Of a DNA stretch of 34,067 bases, positions 1-8,667 are shown in pieces; positions within the stretch are counted from its first letter, which is position 1, and every line of letters begins with the position of its first letter. The stretch is taken from assembly GCA_937915865.1 (NCBI GenBank), contig CALGIG010000084.1, positions 1 through 34,067 on the forward strand, written 5' to 3'. The notes below the pieces were generated by a model, which worked only from the letters and a program-made list of their open reading frames with translations, did not search any database and had not been told where the DNA came from. The translations under genes and the position numbers were made by a program. This stretch comes from an uncultured Prolixibacteraceae bacterium. Lineage in GTDB: Bacteria; Bacteroidota; Bacteroidia; Bacteroidales; Prolixibacteraceae.

Positions 1-329
1 TATACCGAATAAATAAAGTTTTTATAATAGATGTTCTTTGATTTTACTCGTTAATGATTAATACTTGTTCTCTGTTATTCATTTGTTTTTTAATGATTTA
101 CTGTTTCTTAATTATTAATGTTCTTAATCTTATTGATTGTTGGTTTCTCTGTAATTGGATTTCGATAATACTGGTTCCTTTATTGTTCCTTGTTCAAACT
201 CCGGTATTTTAGAATCCAAGTCCAGGTTTCGAAAGTTTTTAAATTAAATATTACCCTCCTGTTAAGCTCGATTCAATCGGGCTTTTGGTGTTTGAGCTAA
301 CAAAATAGCATTTCAAAAACAATTCAATA
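1..329. other. AT-rich non-coding leader region
   Basis: No reading frame of useful length is open on either strand. The stretch is very AT-rich and contains loosely repeated TTAATGATT-like strings, which look compositional rather than a defined repeat. The only structured site is a weak hairpin at 264-284, listed separately. The gene that lies to the left of the window is not visible. Confidence 0.6.
264..286 (+). terminator. Weak terminator-like hairpin
   Basis: AAGCTCGA pairs with TCGGGCTT (one G-T pair) around a short AT loop and is followed by only four T residues. It may end transcription coming from left of the window, but the T-tract is short and no upstream gene is visible to test this. 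Confidence 0.3.
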
Positions 330-361
330 ATTGATTGTTATCTCTAAAAAAGATAATTTTG
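330..361 (+). promoter_or_regulatory. Bacteroidota-type promoter of the nucleotidyltransferase gene
   Basis: TAATTTTG at 354-361 is a full match to the Bacteroidota -7 element TAnnTTTG. ATTG at 330-333, 20 bp upstream, is a partial match to the -33 TTTG element. Transcription would start near 367-369, leaving a leader of about 20 nt before the ATG at 386. A TTG codon at 335 in the same frame would lie upstream of that start, which argues for the downstream ATG. Not tested experimentally. Confidence 0.5.
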
Positions 362-385
362 AAAAAAATTTATACTAAATACAAA

Positions 386-1291
386 ATGATGAAACCAACT
401 TTATTGATTTTGGCAGCTGGTATGGGTAGCCGATTTGGTGGACTAAAACAAGTAGAGCCAGTTGGACCTAATGGGGAGACAATTTTAGAATATTCGATTT
501 ATGATGCAATCAGGGCTGGCTTCAGCAAGGTTGTTTTTGTAATAAGAGAAAGTTTTGCTGATAATTTTAAAAAACAATTTGAGCCAAAATTAGCAGGTAA
601 AATCGAAATCAAGTACGTATATCAGGAAACAAACATGTTACCTGATGGTTTTACATTACCTCAAGACCGCGAAAAACCGTGGGGAACCGGGCACGCTGTA
701 TTAATGGCAAAAAATGTGATAAATGAACCTTTTGCAGTAATTAATGCTGACGATTTCTACGGCGCAAATGCCTATAAAATACTTCACAAGTACCTTTCAA
801 GTCAAGGTTCTGACAAGCAATACGCAATGGTAGGCTATCATTTAAATAATACTTTATCTAAATTTGGCTCTGTTTCCCGTGGTATATGTGTAACAAACTC
901 AAATAACCACTTAAGTGAAATTACAGAAACGCATAAAATTAGGCTTGAAGAAGGGAAAATACTTTGTGAAACACAAGATGCAACAACTAAAGAATTAAAT
1001 GGTAATGAAATTGTTTCAATGAATTTTTGGGGATTCTACCCATCTATTTTCAATAATATAGAAACTCAGTTTATTGATTTTCTAAAAGAAAATTTAAACC
1101 AACCTAAATCGGAGTTTTACATTCCTTTCGTGGTTTTTGAAATGATAAAAAAGAACATAATAACAGTTGAAGTTTTATCTGCAGACTCGCCTTGGTTTGG
1201 TGTAACATATAAGGAGGACAAGCCTTTTGTAATTGATCAAATACAAGAAATTACAGATATAGGAATTTATCCTGAAAATCTTTGGGAATAA
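386..1291 (+). CDS. Sugar-phosphate nucleotidyltransferase (NTP_transferase fold)
   Basis: A 301-residue cytoplasmic protein expected to activate a sugar 1-phosphate as a nucleotide sugar. The N-terminal signature LAAGMGSRFGGLKQ (residues 9-22) is the NTP-binding loop of the nucleotidyltransferase superfamily. PWGTGHA near residues 98-104 and NADDFYG at 120-126 fit the substrate loop and the metal-binding aspartates. The frame stays open upstream to a TTG at 335, but the start was placed at ATG 386 (ATG 389 is equally possible) because the conserved fold begins at once and a promoter sits at 330-361. It stands alone, convergent with murI. In other Bacteroidota such genes often neighbour a sugar kinase; none is visible here. 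The sugar and base specificity cannot be read from the sequence. Confidence 0.85.
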   Translation: MMKPTLLILAAGMGSRFGGLKQVEPVGPNGETILEYSIYDAIRAGFSKVVFVIRESFADNFKKQFEPKLAGKIEIKYVYQETNMLPDGFTLPQDREKPWGTGHAVLMAKNVINEPFAVINADDFYGANAYKILHKYLSSQGSDKQYAMVGYHLNNTLSKFGSVSRGICVTNSNNHLSEITETHKIRLEEGKILCETQDATTKELNGNEIVSMNFWGFYPSIFNNIETQFIDFLKENLNQPKSEFYIPFVVFEMIKKNIITVEVLSADSPWFGVTYKEDKPFVIDQIQEITDIGIYPENLWE

Positions 1292-1306
1292 TTAAAAAAC
1301 TTAGAG

Positions 1307-1346
1307 AAGGTAATTTAAGAAGTGATTGTTATTTCAAAATTACCTT
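1307..1346 (+). terminator. Hairpin between the nucleotidyltransferase gene and murI
   Basis: AAGGTAATTT (1307-1316) is the exact inverse of AAATTACCTT (1337-1346), with a 20-nt loop and a T-rich stretch after it on the + strand. It begins about 15 nt after the nucleotidyltransferase stop and overlaps the 3' end of the convergent murI. The long loop makes it less certain than the other terminators here. Confidence 0.4.
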
Positions 1347-2165
1347 TTCGCTTTTTATAGACTTTCCCAGAAAAGTAGTTGCGTTCTTCTCAAATATCTC
1401 AACATTTTCCGTGGTGAAAAATTTTACAACTCCTGACTTCGAACATTTTGTATCCATTTCAGGGTGACGAGTTAAATATTCTACTAATTTTTGTGTTACC
1501 ACCTTGCCTTGTTCCATTAGTGTAATACCTTCAGGAACAAACTTTTTAATGGTTGGCAACAATAAAGGATAGTGTGTACACCCAAGTATAATTGCATCAA
1601 TTTCAGGATCAGTATTAAGAAGATTTTGAATATTCTTAGCGACGAAAAAATCAGTACCAGCTGAATCAATTTCATTATTTTCGACCAGAGGTACCCATAT
1701 TGGACAAGCTTCCTGGGTCGTTTTTATAACCTTTCCATTTGCCCATTTCTCCAATTCAATTGGATAAGAATTCGAGAGTACAGTTCCTGAAGTTCCTAAT
1801 ATACCTACATGACCGTTCGAAGTAAATTCACCAATAGATTCAACAGCAGGTCGTATAACGCCCAGAACACGACGATTAGGATCAATTTTGGGAAGATCAT
1901 TCTGCTGAATATTTCTAAGTGCTTTAGCCGATGCTGTATTGCAAGCGAGTACTACAAGATGGCATTCCATTTCGAAGAGTTTCTTTACAGCTTGAAGTGT
2001 ATATTCATAAACTACCTCAAACGAACGAGAACCATAAGGTGCTCTGGCATTATCACCTAAATAAATAAAATCATAATCAGGCATAGCCTGAATAAAATCT
2101 TTCAGGATAGTTAAACCACCATAACCTGAATCGAAAACGCCAATTGGTTGATATTGCCCTGCCAT
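1329..2165 (-). CDS. murI: Glutamate racemase
   Basis: Converts L-glutamate to D-glutamate for peptidoglycan precursors in the cytoplasm. At 278 residues it is normal for the family. FDSGYGGL opens the protein (Asp12), and the two catalytic cysteines are in LACNTA (Cys75) and GCTHYP (Cys196), the usual Asp/Glu racemase pair. The substrate-binding GDNARAPYG motif lies near residues 37-45. A terminator at 2190-2214 separates it from the ompH genes on the same strand, so it is probably transcribed from its own promoter in the short gap upstream, although no clear promoter is seen. Its 3' end overlaps a hairpin serving the convergent gene. Confidence 0.97.
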   Translation of the reverse strand: MAGQYQPIGVFDSGYGGLTILKDFIQAMPDYDFIYLGDNARAPYGSRSFEVVYEYTLQAVKKLFEMECHLVVLACNTASAKALRNIQQNDLPKIDPNRRVLGVIRPAVESIGEFTSNGHVGILGTSGTVLSNSYPIELEKWANGKVIKTTQEACPIWVPLVENNEIDSAGTDFFVAKNIQNLLNTDPEIDAIILGCTHYPLLLPTIKKFVPEGITLMEQGKVVTQKLVEYLTRHPEMDTKCSKSGVVKFFTTENVEIFEKNATTFLGKSIKSEKVILK

Positions 2166-2189
2166 TAAATTCCGTTTTACAAAAGTAAA

Positions 2190-2214
2190 AGAGCCATCCT
2201 AAACAGATGGCTCT
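2190..2214 (-). terminator. Rho-independent terminator after the ompH/bamA block
   Basis: A perfect 9-bp stem (AGAGCCATC / GATGGCTCT) with a 7-nt loop lies 22 bp past the ompH stop. Read on the - strand it is followed by TTTACTTTTG. It is placed to end the envelope operon just before murI. Confidence 0.8.
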
Positions 2215-2236
2215 TCATATATCATTTATCCAAAAT

Positions 2237-2752
2237 TTACTTAATACCTAATTTTGTTTTCACAAAAGGAAGAATATCAATACTTTCTTTTGAGTTATAA
2301 AGAATCACTCTTGAACTCATATCAAAAACATAAATCAAACCTTTTTCCAAACCAACATCTTTAACAGCTTTTTCAGCTTTGTCATAAACAGGTTTCAATA
2401 ATTCTGCCTGTTTAGCCTGAAGTTGTTGTTGTGCATTTTGCTGATAAGTTTGAATGCGTTCACTTTTAGCATTTAAATCATCTTCTTTCATTTTTTTCAC
2501 AGTCTCAGTAAGAGAATCTTTCTTTTGGGCATATTCCATATATAATGTTTGGAATTCCTTCTGCATAACTCCAAGCGCATCTTCAAGTTCTTTCTGATAT
2601 GCTGTAAATTTCTTTTCTGCTTCAGCTTTTTCAGGCATTACCTGAATGAGACCCATAAAATCAATATGACCAAATTTAGGAGCCTGAGCTTTTGCAAAGC
2701 TTGCAGAAAGCAACATGATTCCTACAACAAATACTTTGAAAACATTTTTCAT
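2237..2752 (-). CDS. OmpH/Skp-family periplasmic chaperone (second copy)
   Basis: A 171-residue exported protein of the OmpH/Skp family, which holds unfolded outer-membrane proteins in the periplasm on the way to BamA. Residues 1-22 form a typical signal peptide ending in AKA before Gln. The middle, about residues 40-130, is a charged, Gln- and Lys-rich coiled coil as in the tentacles of Skp. The C-terminal part (YVFDMSSRVILYNS, about 141-154) matches the strand that closes the trimer body. It is the last gene of the envelope block, 41 bp after the paralogous ompH, and is followed by a good terminator. The two copies share the fold but differ widely in sequence, so they are probably not redundant. 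Confidence 0.9.
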   Translation of the reverse strand: MKNVFKVFVVGIMLLSASFAKAQAPKFGHIDFMGLIQVMPEKAEAEKKFTAYQKELEDALGVMQKEFQTLYMEYAQKKDSLTETVKKMKEDDLNAKSERIQTYQQNAQQQLQAKQAELLKPVYDKAEKAVKDVGLEKGLIYVFDMSSRVILYNSKESIDILPFVKTKLGIK

Positions 2753-2793
2753 ACTTTTCCAGATTTAATTTTTATTTTGACAAAATTAGAATA

Positions 2794-3309
2794 TTATTTT
2801 TTATAGCCAAGCTTAGCCAAAACCTGATCAGATAAATCGTACTTTGGATTTGTATAAATCAAACTTACACCGCCAGCTTTATCAAAAATCACAGCATAAC
2901 CTCCTTCATTCGATATTTCCTGAATGGCATTAAAAATATCATCTTGAATTGGTTTAACGAGTCCCTGGCGCTTTTTAAACAAATCACCTTCCCGCCCAAA
3001 ATATTTCCTTTGTAATTCTTTATACTCCTTTTCTTTCGAAACTATAACATCTTCGCGTTTGCGTTTCATTTCGTCAGAAAGAAGTACGCTTTCCGATTGG
3101 AAATCTTTATACATTTGATCAAGTTCGGAGTGCATTGATTCAAGCTCTTTTTGATATTGAGCTGACAATTGGTCCAACTGTTCCTGTGCAGCTTTATATG
3201 ATGGAATATTTTCTAAAATATATTCACTATCAACATAAGCAAATTTCTGAGCAAATGTGGCTGCTGAATAAAGCAACATTAAACATGCAATAACAACTAT
3301 TTTTTTCAT
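2794..3309 (-). CDS. OmpH/Skp-family periplasmic chaperone (first copy)
   Basis: A 171-residue exported OmpH/Skp-type chaperone, the paralogue next to bamA. The signal peptide covers about residues 1-20, ending ATFA before Gln. After it, FAYVDSEYIL is the typical first strand of the family, then a long coiled coil rich in Lys, Glu and Gln runs from about 40 to 125. A final strand region, GGYAVIFDKAGGVSLIYTNP, resembles the trimer core. It lies 61 bp downstream of bamA on the same strand. Linkage of skp/ompH to bamA is widespread in Gram-negative bacteria, and tandem copies are common in Bacteroidota. Confidence 0.92.
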   Translation of the reverse strand: MKKIVVIACLMLLYSAATFAQKFAYVDSEYILENIPSYKAAQEQLDQLSAQYQKELESMHSELDQMYKDFQSESVLLSDEMKRKREDVIVSKEKEYKELQRKYFGREGDLFKKRQGLVKPIQDDIFNAIQEISNEGGYAVIFDKAGGVSLIYTNPKYDLSDQVLAKLGYKK

Positions 3310-3370
3310 CGTTTAATTTATTTAATTGTTTTTTAATGCATTTTAGCAAAATCCAGACCAAAATACTGCA

Positions 3371-6001
3371 TTAGAATTGCTGTCCAATAACAAAGTGGAA
3401 TTGGCTACCAGCGGCATCACTTTGTCCAGAAACAGGATCAAACCCGTAACCCCAATCAATACCCATCAAACCAAACATAGGAAGGAAGATACGCACCCCA
3501 ACACCTGCTGATCTATGTAGTTTAAACGGATTAAAATCTTCAAATTTGTTCCAGGCATTACCTGCTTCAAGAAAACTCAAAACATAAATAGTTGATGATG
3601 GTTTTAAAATTACCGGATATCGAAGTTCCATTGAGAGTTTATTGTAAATATTGGAACCTGAAGAGCTACTCAAGCTATAATCTTTGTAACCACGAAGAGC
3701 TACAATATCACTACCATATAAATTATATCCTGACATACCAGAACCACCTACACGGAATCCTTCAAATGGAGACTGACGATACTTGTTATAATAACCAAGA
3801 AACCCGTACTCAAATTTAGTATGAACAACTAAATTCTGATTACGTGTAACAGGCGTAAACCAGTCGCCCTTAAATAACCATTTGTGGTATTCAATCCATT
3901 TATATCTTTCCTGCAAACCTACTTTACTATAATCAATCCCATTCAAAAGAGAATAAGGTGGTGTTAATTGCAACGATAATGTGAAATTCGAACCTCGGCG
4001 TGTATACAATGGATTGTCGATCGAATTCCGCCCGAATGCTGTCTTTATACTCAAATTATTAAATCCACCATTTCCCTGACTGGTTCCGTCATTTAAAAAA
4101 TAATAGTATCCAGCCATGTTTTGAAGCTTATAATGCTGGAATGAAACCTCGTGGTACAATGTAAAAAAGTCATCAGGCCAATTTAATCGATAGCCATAAC
4201 CCACTGCAATAGCAGATGTAATCTGAATCTGGTCTGCTTCTTCGGTGCTAGATGATGAAGATGAACCATAACCATAACCATAGCCATAACCATAAGGCGA
4301 ATACCCATAACCATAAGGTGAATAGCCGCCATAACCATAGCTTCCATAACTACCGTAATCATTATACATGCTATTGTATAACCGACTAGCCGAATAATTA
4401 ACTTTGGAATGTGAGTATGAAATTGTGAAGGAATTAGGTTTCTTACCTCCGAACCAAGGTTCGGTAAAAGAAAAACTATAATTCTTATAAAACTTACCAC
4501 TTGTTTGAAAATGCAGGCTTAATGCTTGTCCATCACCTGTTGGTAAAGGCCTCCACGCTTCTTTATTAAAAATATTACGAACAGAAAAATTTGAGAACTT
4601 TAAACCAAGAGTACCTACAAACATATTAGCACCCCAACCACCAGAAAGCTCTATCTGGTCGTTTGCCTTTTCTGTAAGTTTATATTCTATGTCAACAGTA
4701 CCATTCTCAGGGTGCGGACGAACATCAGGAGAAATGGCTTCAGGATCGAAATGCCCTAACTGCGACAACTCCCTGACTGTACGAATAATTGCAGACTTAT
4801 CAAACAAATCACCGGGCAATGTCCGTAATTCTCGACGGGCTACATGTTCGTTGGTTTTTGTATTTCCCGAAATAATAATCTTATCAATAGTTGCCTGACG
4901 ACCTTCACTAATTCGCATTTCAAAATCGATCGAATCATTCTCAACATGAGTTTCCATAGGTGTTAGGTTGAAAAACAAGTAACCATGATCCAGGTAATCA
5001 CTGCTAACAGCATCTTCGTCGTCTTTAGTCCGCTTATCGAGCTGTTTTTGATCGAAGACATCGCCTTTTTTAATTCCAAGCCTGGCCGACAAATAATCAC
5101 TTGGATAAATCGTATTTCCAACCCATTTTATATTTCTAAAATAGTATTTATGCCCCTCTTCAAGCCAAAGGTCGAGGCGAACCCTATCGTTATTCAGTTT
5201 TGTAATTGAATCTTTTAAAATTGTCGCATCGCGATAACCTTTTTCATTATATTTCTTTATAAGGTTTGATTTATCTTCAACATATTTTTCATTCAAGAAT
5301 TTTTTAGAATGAAAGAAGTTTTTTAACTTCTTTGCTTTCGTTTTTTTCATTGATTTCTCCAGAACTCCGCCTTTCAAATTTTCATTTCCATGGAAGACGA
5401 TGTCACTAACTTTTACCTTTTCTTTCTTATCAACACGGATATCAAGAATTACGCTATTATTTTGAGTAGTATCATCACGTTGGACGATCTTAACATCGGT
5501 ATTTAAAAAACCTTTATCCAGATAAATGTTTTTAATTAATTTTTGTGCTGAATTAACCTGATGATCAGTAACTTGACTTCCTTTTAATAATAAAACCTTT
5601 TTATTAATATCATCTTTTTCCGATTTTGTCACTCCATAGAAATTTACATCAGCCAATCTAGGTCTCTCTTGTAAATCAATTCGAAGCCATATCTTTTCTC
5701 CTGATATTTTTTCGGCTGAAATTTTAACATCTGAAAATAGACCATGTTCCCATAATTTTTTTATGGAGTGCGTAATTTCATCACCAGGAACAGTGATTCT
5801 ATCTCCAACACTTAAACCTGAAATCTGCAATAAAACCTGAGTATCGAGGTAACGAATTCCCTGAACATCTAGGCCTGCTATGGTATATTCTTTTGGACTT
5901 GAATAGTAAATTGAAAAGTTGATGCTGTCGTTTTCAGCTTCCTGGGCAATTAATTTCACACTGATAAACAGTAGAACAATAAACAGTTTAATCTTTCGCA
6001 T
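3371..6001 (-). CDS. bamA: Outer-membrane protein assembly factor BamA
   Basis: The central subunit of the BAM machinery, which folds beta-barrel proteins into the outer membrane. The start was set at the ATG at 6001, giving 876 residues: MRKIKLFIVLLFISVKLIAQ is a clear signal peptide, whereas the open frame upstream to 6079 would bury it and overlap uppS. The N-terminal half, to about residue 420, is a series of POTRA domains (for instance YTIAGLDVQGIRYLD and ADVNFYGVTKSEKDD). The C-terminal half is the 16-strand barrel, ending in FHFVIGQQF with the usual aromatic terminus. LRGYKDYS in the late barrel fits the conserved loop-6 RG(F/Y) motif. A Gly/Tyr/Ser-rich insertion interrupts the barrel (see the repeat at 4266-4358). 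It lies 23 bp after uppS and is followed by two ompH genes. Confidence 0.96.
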   Translation of the reverse strand: MRKIKLFIVLLFISVKLIAQEAENDSINFSIYYSSPKEYTIAGLDVQGIRYLDTQVLLQISGLSVGDRITVPGDEITHSIKKLWEHGLFSDVKISAEKISGEKIWLRIDLQERPRLADVNFYGVTKSEKDDINKKVLLLKGSQVTDHQVNSAQKLIKNIYLDKGFLNTDVKIVQRDDTTQNNSVILDIRVDKKEKVKVSDIVFHGNENLKGGVLEKSMKKTKAKKLKNFFHSKKFLNEKYVEDKSNLIKKYNEKGYRDATILKDSITKLNNDRVRLDLWLEEGHKYYFRNIKWVGNTIYPSDYLSARLGIKKGDVFDQKQLDKRTKDDEDAVSSDYLDHGYLFFNLTPMETHVENDSIDFEMRISEGRQATIDKIIISGNTKTNEHVARRELRTLPGDLFDKSAIIRTVRELSQLGHFDPEAISPDVRPHPENGTVDIEYKLTEKANDQIELSGGWGANMFVGTLGLKFSNFSVRNIFNKEAWRPLPTGDGQALSLHFQTSGKFYKNYSFSFTEPWFGGKKPNSFTISYSHSKVNYSASRLYNSMYNDYGSYGSYGYGGYSPYGYGYSPYGYGYGYGYGSSSSSSTEEADQIQITSAIAVGYGYRLNWPDDFFTLYHEVSFQHYKLQNMAGYYYFLNDGTSQGNGGFNNLSIKTAFGRNSIDNPLYTRRGSNFTLSLQLTPPYSLLNGIDYSKVGLQERYKWIEYHKWLFKGDWFTPVTRNQNLVVHTKFEYGFLGYYNKYRQSPFEGFRVGGSGMSGYNLYGSDIVALRGYKDYSLSSSSGSNIYNKLSMELRYPVILKPSSTIYVLSFLEAGNAWNKFEDFNPFKLHRSAGVGVRIFLPMFGLMGIDWGYGFDPVSGQSDAAGSQFHFVIGQQF
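4266..4358 (-). repeat. Hexanucleotide Gly-Tyr-encoding repeat within bamA
   Basis: On the coding strand this is a near-tandem GGTTAT-type hexamer array with GGCTAT variants, encoding alternating Gly-Tyr with Ser-Pro-Tyr breaks, followed by a run of Ser codons just downstream (about 4245-4265). It sits in a predicted barrel loop. The six-base period means a gain or loss of units keeps the reading frame. An overlapping open frame on the same strand (4183-4500) rich in Met, Val and His is only a shadow of this repeat. Confidence 0.8.
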
Positions 6002-6024
6002 TCTATTTCGTTGTTGAATTAGCT

Positions 6025-6762
6025 TTATAGTTGTTGACTTGTTTTTCCGAACCTTCTTTCTCTGTTTTGATACTCGCAAATAGCTTCAAAGAAATCTTCC
6101 TTCATAAAATCAGGCCATAGTTTTGTAGTAAAATATAGCTCAGAGTATGCTATTTGCCACAATAAAAAGTTACTGATTCGGATTTCGCCGCTAGTCCTGA
6201 TCAATAATTCAGGATCGGGTATATCTGATGTATTGAGGTAGCATTCGAGTTTATTAGCATCGATGTCGGCTGGCTGAATTGCTCCTGATTTAACTTCATT
6301 AGCTATTTTCTTTATCGCTTCAATGATTTCCCACTTAGAGCTGTAACTAATAGCAATGACAAGGGTTAAACCAGTACATTTACTTAATTTATCGATTGAC
6401 CAAAGAAATTTTTCCTGTACATTTTGAGGTAAACTTGCAATATTACCAATTGCCTTTAACCGGACATTATTCTTAAGTAATTCATCAGTTTCGTCTGAAA
6501 TTGCCTGAACAAACAAACCCATTAAAGCATCAACTTCCTCTTTGGGTCGTGACCAGTTTTCAGTTGAAAAAGCATATAAAGTAAGATATTCAATCCCAAT
6601 TTCTCCTGCACCTTCAACAACCGAACGAACAGCATCAACACCATGTTCATGGCCAAAAGTCCTGTTATTCCCAAACTGGGCAGCCCAACGACCATTACCA
6701 TCCATAATAATAGCAACATGCTTTGGAAGCTTTTCTTTAATCAGTTTGTCTTTAAATAACAT
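6025..6762 (-). CDS. uppS: Isoprenyl transferase (undecaprenyl diphosphate synthase)
   Basis: Condenses isopentenyl diphosphate onto farnesyl diphosphate to make the C55 carrier lipid for peptidoglycan and surface glycans. From ATG 6762 it is 245 residues, the usual size; an in-frame TTG at 6798 would add 12 residues with no family match. HVAIIMDGNGRWA (15-27) contains the catalytic Asp21 and the diphosphate-binding Gly-Asn-Gly-Arg. TLYAFSTENWSRP and the C-terminal DPELLIRTSGEIRISNFLLW, followed by YSELYF and WPDF, are diagnostic of cis-prenyltransferases. It lies between the DUF6089 gene (58 bp upstream) and bamA (23 bp downstream), a Bacteroidota-typical order that places carrier-lipid and outer-membrane assembly in one transcript. 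Confidence 0.96.
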   Translation of the reverse strand: MLFKDKLIKEKLPKHVAIIMDGNGRWAAQFGNNRTFGHEHGVDAVRSVVEGAGEIGIEYLTLYAFSTENWSRPKEEVDALMGLFVQAISDETDELLKNNVRLKAIGNIASLPQNVQEKFLWSIDKLSKCTGLTLVIAISYSSKWEIIEAIKKIANEVKSGAIQPADIDANKLECYLNTSDIPDPELLIRTSGEIRISNFLLWQIAYSELYFTTKLWPDFMKEDFFEAICEYQNRERRFGKTSQQL

Positions 6763-6820
6763 TGTTAATTGTTTTATCCATAAAACTAAGTGGCCCAAAA
6801 GTACATTAATTTTTGGTTTC

Positions 6821-7603
6821 TTAGTTTCTAATTTTATTTGTTATTCCCCAATCCAGAATATTACGTCTGGGGGTCTTTACTCCCCATTCCAAATTTCCGT
6901 AAATTAACTTATAAACAAGATGAAAACCTACATAAGCAGTCCAATCATTATTATGAAGCTGGTCTGTAAATTTAACATGTACTTCAGGAGTAACATCTTT
7001 ATTTATATAGCTTAACGGGTCATCTAAATCATCAAGTTTATCAGAAAGAGTTTTTCTTAAACTGCCTTCCAGAGCAATACCAATCCTTTTACTCAGGTTA
7101 AACTTAAATCCTAAACCAAACGGGATTGTAGGAGCTACTACACTTCCTGGATTATGATGGTCCATTTCAAAATATGTTGGATCAACCAAGGCAGCTAATT
7201 CAGCTTGACGAAATTTGTAATTGTACATCTGTAGTCCAATTCCTCCAAAAAGGAAAGTCGACCAACGGGTTTCTTTTTCACCAACAATATACTTCATATA
7301 ATTCCATTCAAAATTCAGGGAAATATCCATTACATTTTTATTGAAATTCCATTGATTTCCATCAAACTTTCCCTCAGCTCCAATAGTTCCGTTGATTACA
7401 TTAAACCGAAGACCATACCTGGGATTAAAATTGTACCTGACAAACCCTCCGTAAGCCGGATTAATTGATTTTTTCAAATCAACATCCTTTAGATCACCCA
7501 GATATGTTCCTACACCTCCTAAAAAACCAATATCAACACTTGGCTGTGCAAATATCTTTAGTGCAAGAAATCCAAATAAAAATAATACAAAAAGTTTCTT
7601 CAT
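6821..7603 (-). CDS. DUF6089 family outer-membrane beta-barrel protein
   Basis: A 260-residue exported protein. Residues 1-19 form a signal peptide (MKKLFVLFLFGFLALKIFA before Gln). The rest alternates hydrophobic and polar residues in strand-like stretches with many aromatic residues, as in a small 8-10-strand barrel. VDIGFLGGVGTYLGDLKD at the mature N terminus and YGLRFNVINGTIGAEGKF match what I remember of the DUF6089 family, which is almost always found just upstream of uppS-bamA in Bacteroidota. Function is unknown; its position suggests an envelope role. It is the first gene of the block, with a -7 promoter element about 90 bp upstream. Confidence 0.85.
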   Translation of the reverse strand: MKKLFVLFLFGFLALKIFAQPSVDIGFLGGVGTYLGDLKDVDLKKSINPAYGGFVRYNFNPRYGLRFNVINGTIGAEGKFDGNQWNFNKNVMDISLNFEWNYMKYIVGEKETRWSTFLFGGIGLQMYNYKFRQAELAALVDPTYFEMDHHNPGSVVAPTIPFGLGFKFNLSKRIGIALEGSLRKTLSDKLDDLDDPLSYINKDVTPEVHVKFTDQLHNNDWTAYVGFHLVYKLIYGNLEWGVKTPRRNILDWGITNKIRN

Positions 7604-7690
7604 TGAAATACATTTTTGAAAGGAGTTTTATTTCATAAAGCATTCAGGCACTAATATTTAAACTCTGAACATAACACCTTCCAAGTGCTA

Positions 7691-7698
7691 CAAAAGTA
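7691..7698 (-). promoter_or_regulatory. -7 promoter element of the envelope operon
   Basis: Read on the - strand, TACTTTTG is an exact match to the Bacteroidota TAnnTTTG element. It lies 88 bp ahead of the DUF6089 start, giving a leader of about 80 nt. No good TTTG is present 19-21 bp upstream, so the call rests on the -7 box and the location in a 174-bp gap after nadK. Confidence 0.4.
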
Positions 7699-7777
7699 AT
7701 ACAATTCTAAAATATCCATGCCTGCCGCATATTATAAAACCCAAATAGAGGTTAAAAATTGTTAAGCATCAAAGATT

Positions 7778-8662
7778 TCAATTTCTCTTATCCACGCCCC
7801 ACATAAGTTTACTTCTCAGCGTTGAAAAAAAGCTATGGTTTTTTAACCTGATTGTCTTAACATTAAAGGATGCTTTTCTGATTCGTAATGATTGGGCTAA
7901 ATATATTGGTTCTGATTTGGAGTCAACTGATGCCAGGAAATGCTGCCCTCTCCCCTCAACTTTTAAGGTTATGGAATGGTGGTCGGGAACAACAATTGGC
8001 CTTACTGTAAGATTATGAGGTGCAATCGGACTTATTACGAAATTTGCTGAATCAGGCGATAGAATTGGTCCACCAACACTAAGAGAATAAGCTGTTGAAC
8101 CAGTTGGTGTTGCTACAATTAATCCATCGGCCCAGTAAGTATTGAGAAACTCATCGTTGATATAAGTATGAATATTGATCATTGATGATGAATCGAGCTT
8201 CGTGACAGCTATTTCATTTAAAGCATACTGTTTTATTTTCGACTCTTCTGAAACAACTTCAAGTTCAAGAACTGTTCTTTCATCAATTAAGAAATTGCCG
8301 TCCAATATTTCATTTAATGCCGTTTCTATTTCATTTCTTGATATTTCAGAAAGAAAGCCTAACCGACCAGTATTTATTCCTACTAGTGGGATAGAACCGT
8401 TTCTTGCAACAAGGAACGACTTCAAAAAGGTACCATCTCCACCTATGCTAAACAAAAAAGAAACGTCTGATGGCAAATCTTGATTATTGTCAAACAACCC
8501 AACAATTTCAGGTTTTATGCAACAATCGACATGTAAATATTCGAAAAAAGGCCGATAGATATAGCAGCCAACTCGTTTTTCCTTCAGTATTACAAACAGT
8601 TTAACTAGTTCCTCAAAAAAATCTGGATTAACTGTTTGTCCGTATATTGCAATTTTCATCAT
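7778..8662 (-). CDS. nadK: NAD kinase
   Basis: Phosphorylates NAD+ to NADP+ in the cytoplasm, the only route to NADP in most bacteria. The protein has about 294 residues. SIGGDGTFL (GGDGT at about 74-78) is the nucleotide-binding signature, NEIAVTK follows in the middle, and ATPTGSTAYSLSVGGPI is the second NAD-kinase signature. The start is ATG 8662, or ATG 8659; the codon before it is TTG. The stop of the upstream CBS-domain gene is only a few bases away (8668), so the two are almost certainly cotranscribed and possibly translationally linked. No clear terminator follows it, so read-through into the envelope operon is possible. Confidence 0.95.
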   Translation of the reverse strand: MMKIAIYGQTVNPDFFEELVKLFVILKEKRVGCYIYRPFFEYLHVDCCIKPEIVGLFDNNQDLPSDVSFLFSIGGDGTFLKSFLVARNGSIPLVGINTGRLGFLSEISRNEIETALNEILDGNFLIDERTVLELEVVSEESKIKQYALNEIAVTKLDSSSMINIHTYINDEFLNTYWADGLIVATPTGSTAYSLSVGGPILSPDSANFVISPIAPHNLTVRPIVVPDHHSITLKVEGRGQHFLASVDSKSEPIYLAQSLRIRKASFNVKTIRLKNHSFFSTLRSKLMWGVDKRN

Positions 8663-8667
8663 CAATA

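Noticed and set aside
335..385. N-terminal extension of the nucleotidyltransferase
   Set aside because: Needs a TTG start, adds a Lys-rich segment with no family match, and lies upstream of and across the proposed promoter.
4183..4500. Met/Val/His-rich frame inside bamA
   Set aside because: Same-strand shadow created by the hexanucleotide repeat and the BamA coding sequence.
6002..6079. 26-residue extension of BamA
   Set aside because: It would overlap uppS and bury the signal peptide that starts at the ATG at 6001.
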